From NCBI RefSeq assembly GCF_008801925.2, contig NZ_CP062809.1, forward strand, positions 1 through 64,000: a stretch of DNA of 64,000 bases, written 5' to 3'. Shown here in pieces: positions 56,101-64,000 of this stretch (position 1 is the stretch's first letter; the number at the start of each line of letters is the position of its first letter). The DNA is from Cupriavidus basilensis (lineage in GTDB: Bacteria; Pseudomonadota; Gammaproteobacteria; Burkholderiales; Burkholderiaceae). The notes under the pieces are model-generated. The model ran no database searches. It was not told where the DNA came from and saw only the letters and a program-made list of their open reading frames with translations. Made by a program: the position numbers and the translations under genes.

Positions 56101-57015
56101 ATGTATCTTCCTGAGATTGATCTCCCGTTGCTTCGCGCAATGCTCGTTTTAAAAAAGCACCGAAACCTGCGCAAAGCGTCCGAGGAACTTGGTATTTCTC
56201 AGGCCGCAATGAATCGTGGCTTGGCAAAGCTGCGCCGTGAGCTCAACGATCCCTTGTTTGTTTCGACAGGACACGGCATGGAGCCCACGCCGCGAACTCT
56301 GGCCATCATCGAGCCGATCTCGAAGATCATTGAACTTGCGCTAGATGAAATCTCGCCCGTAGCGCCATTCGATCCGCTCACAAGCGAGAGAGAGTTTTCT
56401 GTCGCGGCATCCGACATCGGTGAACTGATGTTGATTCCCGAGCTAATGCAAAAGTGTGAAGGTTTTCCAAATATTCAATTCCGTTCGCACCGGCTTGCCA
56501 TCAATAGCCTGCCCGACGAACTCCGCTCAGGCGCCGTCGATGTGGCTGTAGGCGCATTTCCGGCGCTCGAAAGCGGAATTCACTGTAGGCGGCTTTTTAC
56601 AGAGCGGTATGTGTGCCTTGCCCGGCGTGGACATCCGGCCCTATCGGGTGACTTCACGATGGAGCGCTTCTTCGAACATAGCCATGTTGTCGTATCGACG
56701 GGGATGCTGGGACATGCCCATAGCCTTGTTGAAAACGCGCTAGTCAAAATGTTGCCGCGTGGATCCATAAAAGCGGTATCTCCGAGCTTCCTGCTGAGCG
56801 CAATCCTCGTCGGCGAATCCGACTGTTTGCTTGTTGCGCCATCGACGCTAGCGCGCCTGATGAAGCCGCGCCTCAATCTCGAGGTGCTGACTTGTCCCTT
56901 CGATGCAATGCCATTCGACATATTTATGTATTGGCACGAACGCGTTCACAACGAACCAGCACATCGATGGTTTCGGAGCTTGATTATTCAGAATTTTTTC
57001 CAGGCCGATGCTTAA
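56101..57015 (+). CDS. LysR-family regulator of the hydroquinone operon (presumed)
   Basis: A 304-residue LysR protein with the NahR/PcpR-like N-terminus (LPLLRAMLVLKKHRNLRKASEELGISQAAMNRGLAKLRRE in outline). It is divergent from the monooxygenase operon, the classical arrangement for a catabolic activator. IS481 and the MITE now lie between the gene and the operon, so binding-site distance has increased by about 1.2 kb. The inducer is unknown. The ATG follows GAGGAATTGCT. Confidence 0.88.
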   Translation: MYLPEIDLPLLRAMLVLKKHRNLRKASEELGISQAAMNRGLAKLRRELNDPLFVSTGHGMEPTPRTLAIIEPISKIIELALDEISPVAPFDPLTSEREFSVAASDIGELMLIPELMQKCEGFPNIQFRSHRLAINSLPDELRSGAVDVAVGAFPALESGIHCRRLFTERYVCLARRGHPALSGDFTMERFFEHSHVVVSTGMLGHAHSLVENALVKMLPRGSIKAVSPSFLLSAILVGESDCLLVAPSTLARLMKPRLNLEVLTCPFDAMPFDIFMYWHERVHNEPAHRWFRSLIIQNFFQADA

Positions 57016-57233
57016 ATTTTTAGAGCGATTCTGGTGACGTAGGTTAGTGATCAGTCCGTCATCGATGCGCTTTACATCGTGTACGAGCCACTCACGGGAA
57101 CACCCGTAGATGCACAGCTTTTGCGCTGTTTCCACGCCCTGTAGGGGCTGAGGTCTGAGTTTAGAGAAAGCCCAAACATCCCTGATGTTGCAGGTTGCGC
57201 GATGCAATCGTCGCGGGTTAACCCTCGGATGAT
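57016..57233. other. non-coding stretch after the second LysR gene
   Basis: About 220 bases with no convincing gene, promoter or repeat. It marks a shift to lower GC content that continues to about 58730. Confidence 0.4.
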
Positions 57234-57296
57234 TTGCTGAAAATTACCCTGTTCGAGGTATTTACAGTAAATGAGTACATGTGTTTAATCGCGAAC

Positions 57297-57806
57297 ATGT
57301 GTCAAATGCATGCAAATGTTAACGCCAAAGCACTTCGGGCTGTCCATAGCTTGCTGCCTGTCTTCTTCATACTCATCACCGGAGTTGCTCGATCAGATGT
57401 GCTCATTCCGCGTGGAGCGCAGCTAAATCTAGGTGGCGGCTCTGCGCTACTAGGATGCACTGATTTGGTCATCGGAGGTGCTGCCATACAAGGCTCCGGT
57501 GCAAGCACTATAGGTGTGCGCAATCTTTCGGTATTTGCAGGAGGTAGTTTGGACATGGCGCGCAGCAGTGTTCAGCTTGCCCAGCAATACACGAACAACG
57601 GAACTGTAAATGCAAGTGGCGGCAGCCTAAGTCGAGTGGATATTGCTTCCTGTCCGGCGATTGGCAAAGTGGGGGTAATAGATCCAATTAGTCACGCTAC
57701 TCCGACATCTGTCGCTTCAGTTCCTTCGCTTCAGGCGTATTTCGTAGTATTTCTCGCGTTGGCGATGGCTGCCATGGGATGCAATCGCATTCGCCGTGGA
57801 ACATGA
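57297..57806 (+). CDS. exported protein with an IPTL/PEP-CTERM-like C-terminal sorting signal
   Basis: About 169 residues from MCQMHANVNAKALRAV (an alternative start at 57234 adds 21). A signal-like segment (LLPVFFILITGVARS) precedes a short glycine/serine-rich beta-type repeat body (NLGGGSALLGC, GAAIQGSGASTIGVRNLSVFAGGSLDM). The C-terminus is VPSLQAYF, a hydrophobic helix VVFLALAMAAMG and a basic end CNRIRRGT, the layout of IPTL-CTERM sorting tails. No sorting enzyme is encoded in the window. The function is not known. It lies 34 bases before the collagen-like gene. Confidence 0.6.
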   Translation: MCQMHANVNAKALRAVHSLLPVFFILITGVARSDVLIPRGAQLNLGGGSALLGCTDLVIGGAAIQGSGASTIGVRNLSVFAGGSLDMARSSVQLAQQYTNNGTVNASGGSLSRVDIASCPAIGKVGVIDPISHATPTSVASVPSLQAYFVVFLALAMAAMGCNRIRRGT

Positions 57807-57840
57807 GTCAAAAATAATTAATTTAATTTACTAAGCGCAC

Positions 57841-58722
57841 ATGAAAATCCATTTCAAATTAAACGTAGGGCTAACATTGGGATTAATTTCCACTGGTTTG
57901 TTGGCTGCTGCAGAAGATGTCGTTATTTCGCCTGCTCCAGGTGGTGGCGTGATCATCAATTCAGATGTCGGTAAGCCTGCAATCAAAATAATGCCCGGAC
58001 AGCAAGTGCAACTACCCGGCTTGCCGTCGGCAGGCATTTATACAAACGTTGTGTGCCGAGATACGAGTGGAACGCTTGGAACATGTGCTTCTCCAGCTCT
58101 GATTGGAGCACCTGGGCCTACGGGACCTACAGGTCCTATCGGTGCGACGGGTCCTGCTGGCGCGGATGGAGTTGATGGAGCGACGGGGCCACAGGGAGTC
58201 CCTGGCCTAGATGGGCCCGCCGGTTCCCCCGGCCCAGCAGGACCTCAAGGTGATTCTGCAGTGAATTTTGCAGAGACAAGTTTTTCAGCTAAATTGCAAA
58301 TGAATACAGCAGCATCGACCAGTTTTTTAAATTGGGATGTTGCAACACCGAATTATTCCCATCCCTCATTTAATCCAGTTATAGGGGTTTTTACAGTCCC
58401 TGATTCTGGAGTCTATAGAATTAGTGGGCACATCAATTATCAAACCACTGCTGCGGTGAATACTTCGTTGGGTTCTAGTATTAATCCGCAGATCGTTGTT
58501 AATAGAAATGGTAGTCTTTTGACTGCTACTAAACTACCCATCTTAAATGTAAACGTTGCATTGATATTAACATTGCGAGTTCCTCTTGGTTCCGCGACCA
58601 TTCCTATTCAATCAGATACCTATTTGGTTGCTGGGGATTTCATATCAATGAGTTATGACGCAAATGGAATGACTATTCCTGTAACGTTTGATGCAAACTG
58701 GGCCGTTCAACGGCTACGTTAA
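57841..58722 (+). CDS. secreted collagen-like protein with C1q/TNF-like C-terminal domain
   Basis: A 293-residue protein with a signal peptide (KIHFKLNVGLTLGLISTGLLAA). A small N-terminal domain (to residue about 95) precedes an uninterrupted run of about 17 Gly-X-Y triplets (GAPGPTGPTGPIGATGPAG ... GPAGPQGD, residues about 90-138). A 150-residue beta-rich C-terminal domain (FTVPDSGVYRISGHINYQT, NGSLLTATKLPILN, AGDFISMSYD) resembles the trimeric C1q jelly roll. This suggests a trimeric surface adhesin. It is unrelated to the catabolic operon and low in GC. Confidence 0.82.
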   Translation: MKIHFKLNVGLTLGLISTGLLAAAEDVVISPAPGGGVIINSDVGKPAIKIMPGQQVQLPGLPSAGIYTNVVCRDTSGTLGTCASPALIGAPGPTGPTGPIGATGPAGADGVDGATGPQGVPGLDGPAGSPGPAGPQGDSAVNFAETSFSAKLQMNTAASTSFLNWDVATPNYSHPSFNPVIGVFTVPDSGVYRISGHINYQTTAAVNTSLGSSINPQIVVNRNGSLLTATKLPILNVNVALILTLRVPLGSATIPIQSDTYLVAGDFISMSYDANGMTIPVTFDANWAVQRLR

Positions 58723-59516
58723 TTCCAAACTGCTCGTTGATGCGCCGGAGTTTTACTAGCCGGCCTTGGGCTCTATGCCAGGCACAAATGGTGCGCAGAA
58801 TACATGCAGGCGACAGTGCCGCCGCTGAATAAGCTGCAAGGCAGGAAGCTGTATCTGCAACCGTTGCAATGCGCGAGGCGAGCGCGAAATGGAAGAGTAC
58901 TGACACGTTGGCCGCCAGAATCCAAATCGATGCTGGGAGGATGAGCAAGTGCGCGAAGTGTTTCCGCGTGCGCCGGGTCCATTCATTCGCCGTGCGCGGG
59001 ACGATGCTGGTTATTGCCGCGAGGGCGTAGTGGGGCAGTGGGGTCTGATCCCTTGGTTCGCCAAGGAGCCAAAACTCAAATACCCGACCAACAACGCACG
59101 CTCTGAGGAATTGGCAGACAAAGCCAGCTACAAGCACCCGTGGGTGCGTGGGCAGCGCTGCATCATTCCTGCCGCCTCGTTTGACGACCCCAATTGGGAA
59201 ACGGGGAAGAATGTGTGGTGGCGCTTCAAGCGTGCCGATGGGGCGCCATGGGGATTGGCCGGCCTACGGAACACTTGGACTGACAAAACCACAGGCGAAG
59301 TCCACGAGAGCTACACGATGCTCACGCTGAATGCCGACCATCACCCTTTGATGAAGTGCATGCACAAGTCCGACCCAAAGCTAACCGCCGATCAGCAGGA
59401 CAAGCGCAGCGTGATTCCCATTGAGCTGGGTGATGTGGATTTGTGGTTGGCGGGGACGGTCGATCAGGCGCAGAGGTTGCTGCGGCTGGCGCCTGCTGAT
59501 GCGTTTGAAGCAGGCC
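58723..59516 (+). pseudogene. SRAP (YedK-like) gene remnant, broken at both ends
   Basis: The frame from 58949 to the IS border encodes the core of a SOS-response-associated peptidase domain: VGQWGLIPWFAKEP, NNARSEELADKASYKHPWVRGQRCIIPAASFDDPNW, MLTLNADHHPLMKCMH. The essential N-terminal Met-Cys is not in this frame: a stop codon occurs at 58901, and a WCAEYMQ segment in another frame (58789) may be the decayed start. The 3' end runs into IS1071 at 59517, which adds RGLLVFSAISDGTQS. SRAP proteins crosslink abasic sites in ssDNA; this copy should be inactive. Confidence 0.75.
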
Positions 59517-62500
59517 GGGGTCTCCTCGTTTTCAGTGCAATAAGTGACGGTACGCAAAGCTAGCACTGGCGCGGGGGTGGTCTGGGTAGATCGTTGATTT
59601 CATTGACTTTCCTGTTCACTTTCAAATCTGCGATTCGTGGCGTCAAACCGTGGTCGGTTTCATCCATTGGTGCCAGTTATCGATGCATTTGGCCGCGAAG
59701 GCAGGATTTGGTCAGCATAGCGGTCAACCGGGAAGCGAAACACACCCCGCAAGTTGATGCTCTCCAGCCTGGTGGGCGCAATCTTCCCGATCAGTTCCGG
59801 TGGAATGACCTGGCGGCGGTTCGACCAGCGATCCAGGACCGCCTGCATCTGTGAGGTATTCCACGCCATCACGATGTTGGCCATCAGGCTCAACGCATCG
59901 GCCACAGCCTGCATTTCATCGACACGTTTGGCCTGCGCCGGGCTGATCCGGCCGGTATAAATGGCGCGCTTGAGGGCGTTAACAGCCTCGCCCCGATTGA
60001 GCACCCGGCGCAACTCGTTCCTGAAAGCGTCCTTGACAAAGTAGTCAGCCAAAAACGCCGTACGCAGCAACCGCCCCAATTGCACGCCAGCCTCATAGAT
60101 TGGATCGCCCTGGGCGGCAGAACCGAACCGCGCAAGAGCTGCCACCGCACTGGCATGTCCGCTCATGACCGAGGCTGCCAGGTGCACCAGACTATCCCAA
60201 TGCTTTTCGATCAAAGCGACGTCGACATTGGCTTCGCACACCGCAGCGATTTCTGCGGGCACTTTGGTGCCGCGTGGCACAAAGAGGTGGCGCTGTTTGA
60301 GTTCCTTCAACCGCGGGCAAAGATCAAAACCAAGCAAACGGGCATGTGACATGGCAAAGTCGGTGTAGCCATGGGTATCCACAGCAAGCTGGCTGGTCTC
60401 CAGCTTTTCTTGGCGGATGACACCTTCAATGGCCACGCCCGCCTGGCGCTCATTGAGCACAAAGGGCTGCGCATGGAAGATGCCCCACCGGTCTTTTACA
60501 TGGGAGTAGATTCCAATGGAAGGTGTGTTGCGCCGAGGATCAAGCCGGGCTTGCCACACCCGTTTGGTGGTCTCCATGGTCATCATGTCAGAAGATGCCA
60601 AATCGGACCGCCCCCAGGTGGCGGCAATCGGGTGTCGCTGCATGAATTCCAGCACAGCCTGGCAGGCCTGGCTCAGACGCCGTTCGTCCCGCGCCCAGCG
60701 CATGGCCTGGCGAATGCTGGTGGCAGACAATTGCGGAATCATGCGCGCGCATTCGACCGCAGTCAGACTGGTGCCGTGGGCCATGATGCCGGCATAGACC
60801 ATCAGCAGCTCGTCGGTAGAGCGCGGCTCACGTCCGAGCATGATCCAGCTAAAGCGCACCTGGGCGTCAACGGCCAGAATCACTTCCGGCAATTGAACCT
60901 CACCGATGCGGTGATCCAAAGCCGCGCGCAGCTTGGTCACTTCTGGGTCTTCGTCCTCTGCGGGCAATGGCGACAAATGGAGTTCATCATCCACGCGCAG
61001 TACGCCACTGCGGGCTGCAGCGGCCACCGCATCGACACCGGCAGTTACTCTGGCCAGCAAAGGCTTCAAGAAAGTGGCAGCCTTGCTGGGTAACGATAGA
61101 CGGGCATAGTGTTTCTTGGACTCTGCCTGCCAACGCTCGTCCGTGAAGAACAAGCGCGCACGACCCCGAAAGCTCAGGCTGTGCTCAATCCAGACCGAGC
61201 CATTGCGCACCGCGCGGCGCAGGGCAAACAGGGTGGCCACCTCCAACGCCTGAAACGCCCGTTCCCGGTCTGGGCTGGAGATCGAAACCTGCCAGATCAT
61301 TCCCAGACTTGGTGCCACCACTTCAACTGGCAGCTTTCTGGATCCTTTGAGATATAAAGCTTGCAGCTTGGCAAGGTACTCGATGGCAGGATGCTCGCCG
61401 GTGGCCTGCCAGGGCAGCTTTGCAATGGCGACGAGCAACGACCGCACGGGGCGAATTCCATCAATCAATCCCTCGCGGACCAGGGAGGCCCTGCTCGGTG
61501 GTTTGCGTTTCTGGGTTTCGGTGATCAAGGCTTCAAGACGGGCACGCAACTCAGCATCTGGCACCGCACCTTGCGCGCTCAAGGCAACAAGTTCGCCGAG
61601 CAGCGTTTTGTACATTGCGGCCCAATTGACGGTAGCGGGGACATCGGCGGCAGCCTGACGCCACAGATCGGCGATCCGGCGCTGCACCATAAGGATCAAC
61701 TGGTCTGTGGTGGTGAACAGGCAATACCGAAGAAAGCATGCGACCTCCACGGTGCGCGCTGGCTCTTTGATCTTGGCTCCGGCTGAGGGCGGCCTGGAGA
61801 CAAGTCGGCGCGCGTAGCGGCGCAAGATGAGATCGGGGATGTCTGCCAGGTGCTTATGAACGTCCAGCGTGTAAAGCAGGTCGATGCGCTCCAGTACCTC
61901 GCTGATTTGGCGGGTTGAGTGTTTCGCCGGTGCAGCCCATAGCCAACTCTGCTGGGTTTGTCCATCTGGGCGCAGCTCTGAAACTGAGGCTCGCCAGCGA
62001 TCAAGTGTTGCTGGATCAACGCTGGCGGCGATGGCGGTGCCTGTTTCAACTTCAAGCTGGGCAAGTGCCGCCGCAATCAGTGTCCGAATTGCCCGCTCGT
62101 GCACGATCACCAGCTTGTTCTTGTACAGCCATTGACGCGCCCGCACGAGTAGCTGATCGCGGTCGGCGCAGCGCGCCACTTCGTCGCGCAGTTCACGTAC
62201 CAGTGAGCGGCGCTGGTGCTCGCTCATCCACTGGAATCCAAGGACCGTGCAGGCTACTTGTTGGTGATCGAATAGCGTGCGCCCGCGTTCATACATGGCT
62301 CTCAGCGAGGCGACTTCTGGTGCTGCAATGCCAAGCTCGTTGCCAAGGTGGCGCCACAAGGCTACTGGAATTACCCGAAAGGCACCGAGCAAACGCCCAC
62401 TCATGCGCAGGAAACCAATATGGAGCGCCAGACCAAGCTTGTGGGAATCACCTCGGCGTGCATTGATTGCGTCGCGCTCGGCACCATCGAAGGTGAAAAA

Positions 62501-62720
62501 TGCCTTCATCTCGAAGTCGCTGATATCGCGGGGGAGCCCACGCATCCCCAAAAACGTTGTGTGCCAACCCTGCATCGTGAACCTCAAAAGTGGGAGGCCA
62601 CCATACCCGTTTACAAAGCGAACAGGAAAGTCAATGAAATCAACGGTCTACCCAGACCACCCCCGCGCCAGTGCTAGCTTTGCGTACCGTCACTTATTGC
62701 ACTGAAAACGAGGAGACCCC
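59517..62720 (-). mobile_element. IS1071 insertion sequence
   Basis: Exactly 3,204 bp with 110-bp terminal repeats (59517-59626 and 62611-62720, outer bases GGGGTCTCCTCG). It has a single Tn3-type transposase gene and no resolvase. These features match IS1071, which typically brackets catabolic genes on IncP-1 plasmids. No 5-bp duplication is visible on either side, consistent with past recombination. Confidence 0.95.
59660..62587 (-). CDS. tnpA: IS1071 transposase
   Basis: A 975-residue Tn3-family transposase. If translation starts at the second ATG (MQGWHTTFLGMRG, 62575) the length is 971. DDE core segments are as in the left copy (VDAQVRFSWIMLGREPR, DTHGYTDFAMSHARLLGFDLCPR, WDSLVHLAASV). 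It is complete and should be active on IS1071 ends. Its first 135 codons are duplicated at 2407-2811. Confidence 0.95.
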   Translation of the reverse strand: MRFTMQGWHTTFLGMRGLPRDISDFEMKAFFTFDGAERDAINARRGDSHKLGLALHIGFLRMSGRLLGAFRVIPVALWRHLGNELGIAAPEVASLRAMYERGRTLFDHQQVACTVLGFQWMSEHQRRSLVRELRDEVARCADRDQLLVRARQWLYKNKLVIVHERAIRTLIAAALAQLEVETGTAIAASVDPATLDRWRASVSELRPDGQTQQSWLWAAPAKHSTRQISEVLERIDLLYTLDVHKHLADIPDLILRRYARRLVSRPPSAGAKIKEPARTVEVACFLRYCLFTTTDQLILMVQRRIADLWRQAAADVPATVNWAAMYKTLLGELVALSAQGAVPDAELRARLEALITETQKRKPPSRASLVREGLIDGIRPVRSLLVAIAKLPWQATGEHPAIEYLAKLQALYLKGSRKLPVEVVAPSLGMIWQVSISSPDRERAFQALEVATLFALRRAVRNGSVWIEHSLSFRGRARLFFTDERWQAESKKHYARLSLPSKAATFLKPLLARVTAGVDAVAAAARSGVLRVDDELHLSPLPAEDEDPEVTKLRAALDHRIGEVQLPEVILAVDAQVRFSWIMLGREPRSTDELLMVYAGIMAHGTSLTAVECARMIPQLSATSIRQAMRWARDERRLSQACQAVLEFMQRHPIAATWGRSDLASSDMMTMETTKRVWQARLDPRRNTPSIGIYSHVKDRWGIFHAQPFVLNERQAGVAIEGVIRQEKLETSQLAVDTHGYTDFAMSHARLLGFDLCPRLKELKQRHLFVPRGTKVPAEIAAVCEANVDVALIEKHWDSLVHLAASVMSGHASAVAALARFGSAAQGDPIYEAGVQLGRLLRTAFLADYFVKDAFRNELRRVLNRGEAVNALKRAIYTGRISPAQAKRVDEMQAVADALSLMANIVMAWNTSQMQAVLDRWSNRRQVIPPELIGKIAPTRLESINLRGVFRFPVDRYADQILPSRPNASITGTNG

Positions 62721-62876
62721 GAAATGGCGATGCGAGATCCAGGCGGGCAGGGCGGCCGCCATCGTCGGAACTGGCGATGGTCGACCGCGCCGGCGTGCAT
62801 CGCCGGAAATGGCGATGCTGCAGCTCGACGTGCGCGGGCCTGGTGGCATCGTCGGATGCGGCGATGCTCGAGCAAA
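62721..62876. repeat. palindromic repeat array (duplicate of 2945-3100)
   Basis: Second copy of the array that follows traC, part of the 1,187-bp duplication. IS1071 ends directly at its edge. Confidence 0.85.
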
Positions 62877-62904
62877 AAAAAGCCGCCTCGGGGTGCGAGG
62901 CGGC
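62874..62904 (-). terminator. duplicate of the traC terminator
   Basis: Copy of the 3098-3128 hairpin with its U-run. It would stop minus-strand transcription coming out of IS21 before it enters IS1071. Confidence 0.75.
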
Positions 62905-62965
62905 GATGACTGCCGGCGGCCAGGGAGGGAGGAAACCGCGCGTGTGGTTGCAGCCCTCCGGGACT

Positions 62966-63369
62966 TTAGCCGATGCGTGCCGCGCGGCGCGGGCGTTCCG
63001 GCTGCTGCTGTTGCTTCTCCGCACGCTCCTGGCGCTGCTCCTGCTGCTGTCGGCGGCCTTCCTCGATCAGCACCTGGCCCACGGCTGCGCCGACCTGGCG
63101 CTTGAGGCCGTCGCGGCCCAGCTCGCTCTTGTTCGCCAGGTCGTTGAAGTCGGTGAAGCCCTTGGGGTTCGCCTGCTGCTCGCCCGGCGCGAAGATCGGG
63201 AAGATGGCCTTGCCGCCTACGGCCTTCGCGGCTTCCTCGGCCTTGGCGCGGCCGGGGTTGTGGCCGCGCTCGATCTCCTGGGCCTTGTCGTCGTCGCCGG
63301 CGATCACGATGGGCTTGTCGGGGAACTTCTCGCGCAGGGCGCGGGCCACGTGCGGCAGGTTGCCCGAGT
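62966..63369 (-). pseudogene. traC: traC 3' fragment, cut by IS21
   Basis: Encodes the last 134 or so residues of TraC (from GNLPHVARALREKFPDKP to the C-terminus), identical to the intact gene. The IS21 left end replaces everything upstream, and the primase signature EGYATA is missing. Confidence 0.92.
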
Positions 63370-64000
63370 GTTGATTTCCATCCAGAACTGATCCACTTAA
63401 CCCGGTAATTTCCGTCTAAAACTGATCCACGTAACAACCCTAACCTGCTGATTTTTTCGGCAGGAGCATAGGAGTGATTGACGTGGCAACATTAAGTGTC
63501 ATCAGACGCTGGGCCCTGCGCGAGCAGTTGTCCATCCGAGAGATCGCCCGGCGCACCGGCCTGTCTCGCAACACCATCAAGAAGTACCTGCGCGCGGGTG
63601 TGGCGGAGCCGCACTACCCTCGGCGCATCAGTCCGAGCCAGCTCGATCCCTACGCCGAGAAGCTCTCAGGCTGGCTCAAGAGCGAAGCGGGCAAGTCGCG
63701 CAAGCAGCGGCGCACCGTGAAGCAACTCCACGCCGACCTGTCCGCCCTGGGCTACCCAGGCTCATACGGCCGGGTAGCCGCCTTCGCCCGAGTCTGGCAG
63801 CAGCAACGTCAGGAAGCGCAGCAGACCACCGGCCGAGGCACCTTCGTGCCGCTGGCCTTCGGTCCTGGCGAAGCGTTCCAATTCGACTGGAGCGAAGACT
63901 GGGCCGTCATCGGCGGCGAGCGCACCAAGCTGCAGGTAGCCCACTTCAAGCTCAGCCACAGTCGCGCCTTCACCGTGCGGGCTTATCCGCTGCAAACCCA
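63369..64000 (+). mobile_element. IS21-family element, left end and start of istA (cut by window end)
   Basis: The left end TGTTGATTTCCATCC begins at 63369. A 115-base leader with two sub-terminal repeats and an AGGAGCATAGGAGTG ribosome region leads to GTG at 63484. From there on the sequence equals bases 1-517. Confidence 0.92.
63484..64000 (+). CDS. istA: IstA transposase, N-terminal part (continues past window or wraps to base 1)
   Basis: The first 172 codons of istA, identical to 1-517, including the N-terminal helix-turn-helix and the first catalytic aspartate. It is either a second IS21 copy or the same gene seen again across the circular junction. Confidence 0.9.

Larger units (their letters stand above)
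62183..63369. repeat. 1,187-bp direct duplication, right copy
   Basis: The bases match 2407-3593 throughout the stretches I compared, with a constant offset of 59,776. It comprises the IS1071 outer end, the palindromic array, the terminator and the traC 3' end, and stops at the IS21 left end. Confidence 0.93.

Noticed and set aside
57841..58722. Collagen-like gene as a phage tail-fibre gene
   Set aside because: No other phage gene is nearby and it has a signal peptide, which tail fibres lack.
44452..62720. A 5-bp target duplication for the composite transposon
   Set aside because: Flanks TTGACA (left) and GAAAT (right) do not match, and neither IS copy has a duplication of its own, so insertion as a unit cannot be shown.
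1..64000. Antibiotic, mercury or quaternary-ammonium resistance genes, integrons, tRNA and rRNA
   Set aside because: None recognised on either strand. Many IncP-1 plasmids carry such genes, but here the load is catabolic.

Overview
The window is the backbone and catabolic load of a self-transmissible IncP-1 plasmid, most likely of the beta subgroup, whose gene order and proteins match the R751/RK2 group from memory. Codon use, the IS1071 elements and the degradative genes point to a Burkholderiales host (Comamonas, Variovorax, Cupriavidus or similar), although IncP-1 plasmids have a broad host range. I see no antibiotic, mercury or quaternary-ammonium resistance gene and no rRNA or tRNA.

Layout. 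1-2406: IS21-family element (istA, istB). 2407-2944: end fragment of an IS1071 transposon. 2945-3130: palindromic repeat array and terminator. 3190-15746: Tra1 relaxase/primase side, on the minus strand (traC, traD, traE, traF, traG, traI with traH nested in another frame, traJ and a small oriT-proximal gene). 15780-16080: oriT. 16110-17694: traK, traL, traM on the plus strand. 17888-25592: stable-inheritance and control region (kfrC, kfrB, kfrA, korB, incC, korA, kleF, kleE, kleA, korC, klcB, a 72-residue protein), followed by klcA to 26065. 26238-26769: RelB/YafQ-type toxin-antitoxin pair. 26770-28150: oriV with TrfA iterons and DnaA boxes. 28155-29765: trfA and ssb. 29857-43400: trbA and the mating-pair apparatus trbB to trbP. 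43416-44378: an OmpA-type protein and a small lipoprotein.

44452-62720 is an 18.3 kb composite region bounded by two 3,204-bp IS1071-type elements facing each other. The left one is a mosaic and the right one looks like canonical IS1071. Between them lie a truncated aminotransferase gene with a divergent LysR gene, a four-gene operon for (substituted) hydroquinone breakdown (flavoprotein monooxygenase, PcpA/LinE-type ring-cleavage dioxygenase, alpha/beta hydrolase, maleylacetate reductase), an IS481-family element inserted beside a MITE-like repeat, a second LysR gene divergent from the operon, a lower-GC pair encoding an IPTL-like surface protein and a collagen-like protein, and a broken SRAP (YedK-like) gene.

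62721-63369 repeats the traC 3' end and is followed at 63369 by IS21 again. Bases 63484-64000 equal bases 1-517. The window therefore either wraps around a circular molecule of 63,483 bp or holds parts of two IS21 copies. A 1,187-bp direct duplication (2407-3593 and 62183-63369) flanks IS21, as expected from IS21-mediated rearrangement of a plasmid dimer.

Regulation is global: about a dozen KorB operators, several KorA operators, two KorC operators and a KfrA-type palindrome can be read directly and tie replication, stability and conjugation together. Accessory DNA sits at spots marked by a family of short palindromic repeats.
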